DNA from: DASZHC01 sp035938215
GTDB taxonomy: Bacteria > Verrucomicrobiota > Verrucomicrobiia > Chthoniobacterales > JAFAMB01
Reading direction: 5' to 3'
NCBI GenBank assembly: GCA_035938215.1
Contig: DASZHC010000024.1
Coordinates: forward strand, 1-5,353
DNA: 5,353 nucleotides
Part shown: in pieces, positions 1 through 5,353 of the stretch
Layout of the letters: each line of letters begins with the position of its first letter
Position numbering within the stretch: the first letter of the stretch is position 1
The notes under the pieces: model-generated
The model's database searches: none
Told to the model about the DNA's origin: nothing
The model's input: only the letters and a program-made list of their open reading frames with translations
Made by a program: the position numbers and the translations under genes

Positions 1-871
1 CCTGAAAGGGTGAGCGCCGGATTTCTTCGAGACAGGCAAGGATATCTCTCTGCAAGTCCTGCGGGGTTTGAGGTCGATTGTTGGGATCCTTCTCCATCAT
101 GTGCTGAAGCAAGGAAACAACACATTGAGGCAGGTGGGCTAACAGCGTAATCGGTAAAGGTTTGTACAACTGTTGGCTCATCACCTGGCCAATGGACCCT
201 GAGAAGGGTGACTGGCCGGTCAATCCATAATAAAGCGTGACGCCAAGCGAGTAGATGTCGGAGCGGATATCGACATCGCCCTCTTCGATTTGTTCCGGGC
301 TGGCGAAGTGAGGCGTACCAACAAAGCCTGCTACGGTGAGAGCGCCTGAGTCCTCACCTGAATCCTTTTGTACTTTGGCAAGCCCGAAGTCGATAACTTT
401 GACGATTTGTTCTCCCTCCTGGTCTACCAGCATCAGGTTGGTCGGTTTCAAGTCCCGATGAACAAGCTGCTGTTTGGCAGCCACTGCAAGCGCGCGAGCG
501 ACCTGCAATCCTATGTTTAGAGCTTCGACAGGTTCCAGAGGCCCTTGGCGCTTTACGCGCGCTTCGACGGTCTCGCCGTCGATAAACTCCATGACATAGT
601 AATACTCATCCTCCTCAGTGCCGAGGTTAAATACCGACGCGACGTTCGGGTGGCGGAGCGCCGCTGCCGCGCGCGCTTCGCGCAGGAATCGTTGTCGCGC
701 GGTGTCGTTCTCGAGGTAAGCGGCATTGATGACCTTGAGGGCAACAGGGAAGCGAAGATTTGTATCAAAGGCCTTGTAGGTGATGCCCATCGCACCGCGA
801 CCCAACTCCCAAAGGCTGCCATCTTCGCGCCGGAGGAGCTGATACTGGTGATAGCGTTGAGCTGCGGGCAT
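1..871 (-). CDS. Hanks-type Ser/Thr protein kinase, 3' end beyond window (T6SS-linked)
   Basis: This is a eukaryotic-like serine/threonine kinase, read in a minus-strand frame that stays open for 290 codons to the window edge. It begins at ATG 869-871 with MPAAQRYHQY. Visible motifs, by residue: glycine-rich loop GRGAMG (24-29), ATP lysine in VALK (K46), helix-C glutamate (E65), catalytic loop HRDLKPTN (138-145, D140 and N145), metal-binding DFG (161-163), activation segment ending GTPHFASPE (185-193), subdomain IX DIYSLG (205-210) and the late RP pair (266-267). All catalytic residues are present, so it should be active. The domain starts almost at the N-terminus; anything after it (membrane segment, sensor domain) lies outside the window. 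No strong Shine-Dalgarno precedes the ATG. An in-frame GTG and TTG occur upstream, but the ATG fits the domain edge best. Its position after tssM and tagF suggests a PpkA-like role in T6SS control, which is inference. The P-loop wording resembles verrucomicrobial kinases. The family call is very firm; the T6SS role is moderate. Confidence 0.93.
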   Translation of the reverse strand, partial: MPAAQRYHQYQLLRREDGSLWELGRGAMGITYKAFDTNLRFPVALKVINAAYLENDTARQRFLREARAAAALRHPNVASVFNLGTEEDEYYYVMEFIDGETVEARVKRQGPLEPVEALNIGLQVARALAVAAKQQLVHRDLKPTNLMLVDQEGEQIVKVIDFGLAKVQKDSGEDSGALTVAGFVGTPHFASPEQIEEGDVDIRSDIYSLGVTLYYGLTGQSPFSGSIGQVMSQQLYKPLPITLLAHLPQCVVSLLQHMMEKDPNNRPQTPQDLQRDILACLEEIRRSPFQ

Positions 872-1276
872 GGCGGAGAGAAAATAAACCAAAAGCCGCT
901 GGCTACCACAACCAATCACGCGTTCGGAGGCGTGTTGGTAATCTCACAAGCTTGGTTTTTGTGCGATTTACAGCCTGTATAGACGCTGGATAGCCCGGAG
1001 TAGGCCACCGCGTTCCCATCAAGCCAGTCGCCCTGAAAGTGCGCCGGGGTATGGGTTGAAAACAACGCTGGAAGGACGTTGCTTGCAGCCAACGAGGCTG
1101 CCGACTCGCCCGACGGGCAATTCGTTAATCTTAGGGAGGGACGGCCTCTGTGCCGTCCCATTTTTCTCCTTGTTATGGGGCCAGAAATGATTAGTCGGAC
1201 CGCACGGAGGCCGTCCCACCCATGAAAAACGAACGCCGGAGATGCGACGCTGCCAGTCGGCAAGGCGCGTGTTTCC
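872..1276. other. Intergenic spacer between tagF-like gene and kinase
   Basis: This is a gap of about 405 bases between two minus-strand genes, unusually long beside the four-base overlap of the preceding pair. I see no convincing gene: the open frames here have no recognisable protein pattern, and some run through the inverted repeat at 1134-1221. Besides that repeat there is a short hairpin at 1085-1101 (GCAGCC, five-base loop, GGCTGC). A kinase promoter should lie roughly in 880-1000, but I cannot point to a clear -35/-10 pair. The spacer may hold the 3' end of the tssM-tagF transcript, the kinase promoter, or a dispersed-repeat insertion. Confidence 0.7.
1134..1221. repeat. Imperfect inverted repeat of two GC-rich hairpins (REP/MITE-like candidate)
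   Basis: The left arm (1134-1158) matches the reverse complement of the right arm (1197-1221) at 22 of 25 positions, around a 38-base AT-richer spacer. Each arm is also a hairpin. The left one is a perfect 8-bp stem (GGGACGGC at 1138-1145, GCCGTCCC at 1152-1159) with loop CTCTGT, followed on the plus strand by ATTTTT. The right one (about 1197-1216) has one mismatch in the stem. Such nested palindromes are typical of REP/BIME elements and small non-autonomous transposable elements. I see no transposase and no clear target-site duplication. In the minus-strand transcript the structure could protect an mRNA end or weaken read-through from tagF into the kinase. The repeat is seen directly; its class is inferred. 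Confidence 0.75.
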
Positions 1277-2227
1277 TTACGTTGCGAATCCTTCAAACAA
1301 TCCTGACCACCAGGAGCGTCTTCCCTTGTAAGGTGTGCCTAATCCAAGACGGAACGTGCGAACATAATCTCTGGCCCCCTGTTCGAAGCGCCTCGCGACG
1401 GAACGCTCCGCTTTGGTCCACGTTTCCGGCAAAGCCATATCGTCGGCGCGCAAACAAAAAAAATCACGCGACCATGGTTCTCCTGCGATCAAATCGACAA
1501 ATCGTTTGCCAGCCGGTGCAATTGCCAGACAGGGTAAGTTGAGGTCGCGATGCCTGTCGACATAACCAGCCCAGAATCCGAGATTTTCCGTTGCTCTTGC
1601 GGCGATTCCCGGCAATCGAAGATGAATTCCTCCTGCACTCGGTTCATTCATCGTCCGTTTTTTCAGACCCGCAGACAAAGTTAGAAGCGCGGGGACCATC
1701 GCGCTCTCATCGGGATCGCTGACTTCGCAGAACAATTCGCTTGGCCCAATCGGATAAAACGCGCTGATTTCCGAAGCGGCACGATTTCTGGCCGCATGCA
1801 CGCCCTCCTTTGTTTTCTCCATCTTCCAGACCTTGCTAAGCCTCTCGATCGCGGTGAGGAAGCGGGCGACTGCGGTCAGTGAATTGCAATCGGATTGTAC
1901 GCAGATCACCATCGGAAAGAGCGTTCGCCCTTTGCCATCAGTCGAGGCCCAAATTCCGCCCACAATGGATTGATCACTGCGTCCCCAGACAAAGCGATGA
2001 TCGAAATCAATGGCGTGGCGCGAGTTTTCGAGCTGATTCCATGCTCCGGAAGAAATCTGGCTTGCGATTCCCTCAGAATAAAGAACCTGCTTCAGGATGA
2101 CCAGGCTCTCGGTCTCCAGGCCAATGTCGTCGATATGATCGTCCCAAGCCGGATGTTTGCCGAATCCGGCCAGAAGAACTCGGCCGCGCAACGGATCCCG
2201 CAGGAAGACCTTAAAAAAACGCGTCAT
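1277..2227 (-). CDS. tagF: TagF-like type VI secretion-associated protein
   Basis: This 316-residue protein belongs by motif to the TagF group of T6SS accessory proteins. In proteobacteria, TagF represses T6SS assembly after translation. The N-terminal motif AGFGKHPAWDDHI (20-32) takes the place of the usual FGKLPxxGDF pattern. GGIWASTDGKGRTLFPM (90-106) matches the family's G-V-x-P-S-x-D-x-x-G-R-x-F-P-L stretch, and FWAGYVDRHRDLNLPC (218-233) fits the later tryptophan/LP segment. There is no signal peptide or membrane segment, so it is expected in the cytoplasm. It starts at the ATG overlapping the tssM stop; there is no clear ribosome site, so coupling is likely. It stops with TAA at 1277-1279. 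Compared with proteobacterial TagF it carries a DDHIDD acidic cluster and roughly 80 residues after the domain, ending in a basic/tryptophan stretch (GRRSWW). I see no fused phosphatase domain. Family assignment is good; repressor function is inferred. Confidence 0.82.
   Translation of the reverse strand: MTRFFKVFLRDPLRGRVLLAGFGKHPAWDDHIDDIGLETESLVILKQVLYSEGIASQISSGAWNQLENSRHAIDFDHRFVWGRSDQSIVGGIWASTDGKGRTLFPMVICVQSDCNSLTAVARFLTAIERLSKVWKMEKTKEGVHAARNRAASEISAFYPIGPSELFCEVSDPDESAMVPALLTLSAGLKKRTMNEPSAGGIHLRLPGIAARATENLGFWAGYVDRHRDLNLPCLAIAPAGKRFVDLIAGEPWSRDFFCLRADDMALPETWTKAERSVARRFEQGARDYVRTFRLGLGTPYKGRRSWWSGLFEGFAT
2224..2227 (-). promoter_or_regulatory. ATGA stop-start overlap of tssM and tagF (translational coupling)
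   Basis: On the minus strand the tagF start ATG (2227-2225) shares bases with the tssM stop TGA (2226-2224). The preceding bases (CGTGACATTCCGGCATC) contain no Shine-Dalgarno-like purine run, so re-initiation by ribosomes finishing tssM is the simplest way to translate tagF. This would tie the amount of TagF to that of TssM. Confidence 0.85.
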
Positions 2228-5200
2228 GATGCCGGAATGTCACGAAGGCCCAAACTGTCCAGAGTAGGCCATGCATCCAGAGGAGGCAGAGGTCGCTCGA
2301 AGCCCAGCTGGATCCAGACGGCTGTCGGCTCCCCCGGCTTTAAAGAGACTCTCCAGATCTGACCCGCGTCAACCGGTTTACCTCCAAAACGACCGAGTAC
2401 GCGAAGGGAAGACCAATTCGTACCGCAGTCGACCGGCTCGCCAACACCACCTACAGGAATGTGGTACACAAATAAGCGGAATGCATCGTCAACTTGGAAT
2501 TTGCCTAGCAGAACGTCTGCCGGTGCGTCGATCGCCATCACTTTGGATCCCTGGGAAGAAGTTCGCCCCTTGCCTCCGGAACCCAATGAGATGGCATTCC
2601 AGTTTCGGGGATTGAACGACGGAGTTGGCAAAGGCGCAGGGGCCGGCGTATCGCCCACGAAGAATTGACTCAAGCCAGAACGCTTCGCGGGCGGCGGGGT
2701 CGGTGGCGGAGTTGGAGCTGGGGCGAAGTCTGGACCGGAAAGCTGTCGCTGAGCTTGTCCGTTCAGAAGTGTTAGCGTCACCGCGGACAAGGATCCATCC
2801 GATCTAAACAGAGCGTCGCACAGCGCGTCGAGGCGGCCAAATCCTTTAGCGAAATCAGAAAGGGCTTGGCGAGATGAAGCTGCCATTTTCTGAAATGTGT
2901 TCGACTGCAGATCCTTACGAATAGCGTCCACTATGGATTTTGACTGACGAACCTGGTCAGCCGTCATAGCCTGGTTGTCGGCGCCGGGAGGCCAAAGAAG
3001 AGGAAAACGAAGCCGGCTTCGCAACAATAATTTTGCCTGCCGAAGATAATTATTGGCGAATAGGTCCCGCTGCGAATCCTCGGTGCGCCGCAGAATGTAA
3101 CTGCATGTCGTAACGAAGGGCTCTTTCATCTTGCCCTGGTAATCCTCGACCTTGGATAACAATCCGGCCAAAGCGTTTGAAAGCTGATCCAGCTGTCGCC
3201 AGTTTTGTCCGACGAGATTCATTCCTTCCTTATATAGAAATTCCGGCGCTCCGGCCTGACACGCCTTGTATAAATTCCAGCGCACAAGATAACTCGGCTT
3301 CTGATCTGCAACCGAAACCAGAACCGCGTCGTCCAGAGCCTTAAACTCCTCCACCTGCTGGGGAGGGATTGCCCCCGCGATCTGCGTCTTTAGAAGCTGC
3401 GAGATTTCAGCAAGCTTCTCCTTTATCTCGCGGAGCAGGGCGTATTTAGGGTCATTTTGAGCGGGGAATTCGAGAACTTTAGTGATCGTTTTCGCATTTG
3501 GATCAGGCGTCGGAATGATGCGTTCGATTTCAGCCTGGAGAGCCGCAATCTGAGCGAATCGGGCTTCATTTGTGAGCTTTTGGTACGCGGAAAAGAGTGT
3601 TTCCGGACCATCCTCGAATATTTTTGCGCGTCTTGCGGCAGCGAGTTTCTCTTCAAGAGCGATCTTAGCGTTGTTCAGCTTGTCAAAAACGATGGCAACC
3701 TCCCGGTCGCTTGTATTGGGGTCATCCTTAATGCTCGCTTTGGTGGAGAGTTCGGTTTCGATCGTCTGGTATTGGCGGGCGTTTTGCGCAAGCTGGACGA
3801 GAAGCTGGAGGTCTGCGGTTCGGCTTTGAATTTTCTGACGCGTCTCGGAGAGAAGCCGTTCGAGTCCGATCCGAATAGCGGTATTCTGGTCGAGGCTCTG
3901 TCCTCCGCTCGCCCAGAGGGGCGGCCATTTGTCGCGTCCCTCTCGCCCCGTTGTATATGTCCAGTTCATGACGTCGGCCAGGTGGTCGTCATTCGGCTTG
4001 TCGGAAACGTATTCAAGCATGGGCCCGAGGAATGCCGTGCCTGGCAGATTTTCCGGTCGTGGTTCAGGGCGTTGCAGGAGAGCGATTTCCAAACGGACCA
4101 ACGCCATCAGGGCCCTCGCCTCCAGCGCACTCACCCGGTCCGGCGGCCTGGGATCAGGCTTCGACAGAGACGCCGGCATCTTTGCGGTCATCTTTTGGCG
4201 AACTGCGTCAAGCAACGGTTTAACGATGCTGGCCTCAAAAATCACTCGCTGAGCGTGTTGGCGATCGAGATCCGGATCCGTCCCTGTCTGGGCAAAAGGC
4301 CGGAAGATCCAGGGAACATCCAGTGGTTCGGCCGCCAAGTCGCGAAGCGCCGTGTGGAACTGAGTCAACGAAAACGTCTCGTGATGAAATTCCGCCTGCG
4401 TCGCATTTGTAAGCCCAGGACCGACCGGTTGATCTCCGCGGTACCTGAAAAGGGTGGTTCCATTCGGATCGGGCGTCACGATCGGATGCCAAATCTTTCC
4501 GGTCCAACCCTCGGTCGCTCGGGCCCAGAATCCATGCTGCGTCAAAACGCTGCCTTGCAGGGTCCGATACCCCATCAACCCGGAAACCAGCAGCGCAATC
4601 AGGCCGACGACTCCAGCGCCGAATAGTATCAGCTTCCGCCTTAGGAGCAATCGGTCAGTATTTGTCGCCCGCGTGACCAGACCGTCTTCGCGAAAAACTT
4701 TGTCCAGGAACAGGTCCCGAAGAAAATAGGAGTGCTCCCGTTCCCACGCGCGACCGGCAGGCAAATCCGAAATTGGAACTCGGAGCAGATGAGCGAGTTC
4801 TTCATCCAGTTCGGAACCTTCCCGCATGGACGAAGTAAAATAGATTCCTCGCAGAAAGAGAGGTCGCCTTGACCATTCTCCCTCGATAAAAATGGTTTCA
4901 AGATAGCGCCGTAGTCGCGGTGCCAAGCTCATCAGGCTTTGAGGGAACTCGAATAGCCGGTCCACCTCGTCGATGCGCCTTCCACCTGCTTCAACAGGTA
5001 CCGGATCGGCCAGCGATCCGAGGCGCCTTCGATTCAACCTTTTTGTGACGGTACGTAAATGTTCCTCGAGCAGTTCAGATCTGAATGGGGCATCCAGCGG
5101 GGCCGGGTTAGACCATCCGAGCATTTGTTGTTGAGCCCGCGTATCGTTGAGGTCGTCGAAAAATTCGCGGAACCCATTGACGAGATCGCATTTGGTGAGC

Positions 5201-5353
5201 AGCACGAAAACGGGGAAACGGACGTCCAGTTCGCGTTGAATTACCCCGAGTTGGCGCGCGATTTTGCCGGCCTTCTGTTCCATTTCCTCCGGGGTGTCAC
5301 GGATCAGGCTCTCAACAGGGATCGCGAGAAGGAGTCCGTTCACGGGACAATTG
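2224..5353 (-). CDS. tssM: TssM/IcmF-family T6SS inner-membrane complex protein, 5' end beyond window
   Basis: The frame is open from the right edge (first full codon at 5352-5350) to TGA at 2226-2224: 1,042 residues, with the true start outside. TssM is the large inner-membrane protein of the T6SS envelope complex, partnering TssL and usually the lipoprotein TssJ. Numbering from the first visible residue: PVNGLLLAIPVESL (about 3-16) and the nucleotide-specificity motif TKCD (53-56) with following NGFREFFDDL belong to the cytoplasmic NTPase domain, whose Walker A must lie upstream. FLRGIYFTSSM (166-176) is a classic IcmF segment. A basic stretch RRK precedes the transmembrane helix (241-262). 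The remaining ~780 residues should be periplasmic: largely helical, with a probable coiled-coil stretch about 500-615, then a proline-rich linker (875-912) and a probable beta-rich end (913-1042). The upstream NTPase part and TM helix leave little doubt about family. The C-terminal half is divergent, and I do not see the usual TssJ-binding domain pattern. Confidence 0.93.
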   Translation of the reverse strand, partial: NCPVNGLLLAIPVESLIRDTPEEMEQKAGKIARQLGVIQRELDVRFPVFVLLTKCDLVNGFREFFDDLNDTRAQQQMLGWSNPAPLDAPFRSELLEEHLRTVTKRLNRRRLGSLADPVPVEAGGRRIDEVDRLFEFPQSLMSLAPRLRRYLETIFIEGEWSRRPLFLRGIYFTSSMREGSELDEELAHLLRVPISDLPAGRAWEREHSYFLRDLFLDKVFREDGLVTRATNTDRLLLRRKLILFGAGVVGLIALLVSGLMGYRTLQGSVLTQHGFWARATEGWTGKIWHPIVTPDPNGTTLFRYRGDQPVGPGLTNATQAEFHHETFSLTQFHTALRDLAAEPLDVPWIFRPFAQTGTDPDLDRQHAQRVIFEASIVKPLLDAVRQKMTAKMPASLSKPDPRPPDRVSALEARALMALVRLEIALLQRPEPRPENLPGTAFLGPMLEYVSDKPNDDHLADVMNWTYTTGREGRDKWPPLWASGGQSLDQNTAIRIGLERLLSETRQKIQSRTADLQLLVQLAQNARQYQTIETELSTKASIKDDPNTSDREVAIVFDKLNNAKIALEEKLAAARRAKIFEDGPETLFSAYQKLTNEARFAQIAALQAEIERIIPTPDPNAKTITKVLEFPAQNDPKYALLREIKEKLAEISQLLKTQIAGAIPPQQVEEFKALDDAVLVSVADQKPSYLVRWNLYKACQAGAPEFLYKEGMNLVGQNWRQLDQLSNALAGLLSKVEDYQGKMKEPFVTTCSYILRRTEDSQRDLFANNYLRQAKLLLRSRLRFPLLWPPGADNQAMTADQVRQSKSIVDAIRKDLQSNTFQKMAASSRQALSDFAKGFGRLDALCDALFRSDGSLSAVTLTLLNGQAQRQLSGPDFAPAPTPPPTPPPAKRSGLSQFFVGDTPAPAPLPTPSFNPRNWNAISLGSGGKGRTSSQGSKVMAIDAPADVLLGKFQVDDAFRLFVYHIPVGGVGEPVDCGTNWSSLRVLGRFGGKPVDAGQIWRVSLKPGEPTAVWIQLGFERPLPPLDAWPTLDSLGLRDIPAS
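2617..2730 (-). other. Proline-rich linker in the periplasmic part of TssM
   Basis: These bases encode TssM visible residues 875-912, with APAPTPPPTPPP followed by a basic KRSG, then SQFFVGD and a second APAPLPTP run. Pro/Ala/Thr-rich stretches of this sort act as stiff spacers in periplasmic proteins. It separates the long helical body from a terminal segment of about 130 residues, so that segment is probably a separate domain. The plus strand is accordingly rich in short G runs (about 2689-2723). Confidence 0.8.
4567..4632 (-). other. Transmembrane helix of TssM
   Basis: The 22 residues LILFGAGVVGLIALLVSGLMGY (split here: LILFGAGVVGL then IALLVSGLMGY; visible residues 241-262) are uninterruptedly hydrophobic, preceded by the positive cluster RRK and followed by RTLQG. 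In TssM this matches the helix that closes the cytoplasmic NTPase part and opens the periplasmic part. The basic flank on the cytoplasmic side agrees with the positive-inside rule. Confidence 0.92.

Noticed and set aside
553..915. Minus-strand 120-codon frame overlapping the kinase start
   Set aside because: It is an out-of-frame shadow of the kinase with Ser/Arg-rich low-complexity translation and no motif.
545..982. Plus-strand open frame of 145 codons opposite the kinase
   Set aside because: It is the antisense of the kinase P-loop to helix-C region, whose catalytic motifs are unmistakable on the minus strand. No protein family pattern is visible in it.
1138..1165. Hairpin followed by ATTTTT, resembling a plus-strand intrinsic terminator
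   Set aside because: The 8-bp GC stem and T run fit a terminator, but no plus-strand gene precedes it. On the minus strand, where the genes are, no T run follows. It is better explained as one arm of the inverted repeat.
1251..1262. Small hairpin TGCC-AGTC-GGCA just downstream of tagF
   Set aside because: The stem has only four pairs and no adjacent T run on the minus strand, which is too weak to call a terminator.
916..1296. Minus-strand 126-codon frame across the intergenic spacer
   Set aside because: It overlaps the end of tagF, runs through both hairpins of the inverted repeat, and shows no domain, signal peptide or ribosome site. Repeats of this kind often create spurious frames. A 66-codon frame (1019-1219) is rejected for the same reason.
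1222..1542. Plus-strand 106-codon frame opposite the tagF 3' end
   Set aside because: It is antisense to the TagF C-terminus and has no recognisable pattern or ribosome site.
3457..4626. Plus-strand open frame of 389 codons opposite tssM
   Set aside because: It is antisense to a continuous, motif-bearing TssM frame. Its translation has no recognisable domain and is rich in Arg/Cys/Ser as expected from a shadow frame.

Overview
The window carries three genes, all on the minus strand, from a type VI secretion (T6SS) locus. In transcription order (right to left) they are a large IcmF/TssM-type membrane-complex protein whose 5' end is cut off by the right edge, a TagF-like T6SS-associated protein, and, after a gap of about 400 bases, a Hanks-type serine/threonine protein kinase whose 3' end is cut off by the left edge.

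Organism: base composition looks moderate to moderately high in GC by eye. The kinase reads LGRGAMGITYKAFD around the ATP loop, followed by VALKVIN, a wording I associate with kinases of Verrucomicrobiota. The TssM and TagF proteins keep only the core motifs of their proteobacterial relatives. A non-proteobacterial host, most likely Verrucomicrobiota, is my inference; there is no marker gene in the window to prove it.

Layout: 1-871 is the kinase (start codon at 869-871). 872-1276 is non-coding and holds a conspicuous imperfect inverted repeat (1134-1221) built from two GC-rich hairpins. 1277-2227 is the tagF-like gene. 2224-5353 is tssM, which overlaps tagF by the four bases ATGA, so those two are almost certainly one operon with coupled translation. 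The kinase probably has its own promoter or is reached by read-through past the structured spacer.

How they may work together: TssM spans the inner membrane and forms the periplasmic part of the trans-envelope complex. In proteobacterial systems TagF is a post-translational brake on T6SS assembly, and a PpkA-type kinase relieves repression. Finding a TagF-like protein and a Ser/Thr kinase directly downstream of tssM suggests that this lineage also controls its T6SS by phosphorylation. No phosphatase, FHA protein, TssJ lipoprotein, TssL, sheath or effector gene lies within the window. The most unusual parts are the TssM C-terminus, where a proline-rich linker joins a terminal region I could not match to the proteobacterial pattern, and the inverted repeat.
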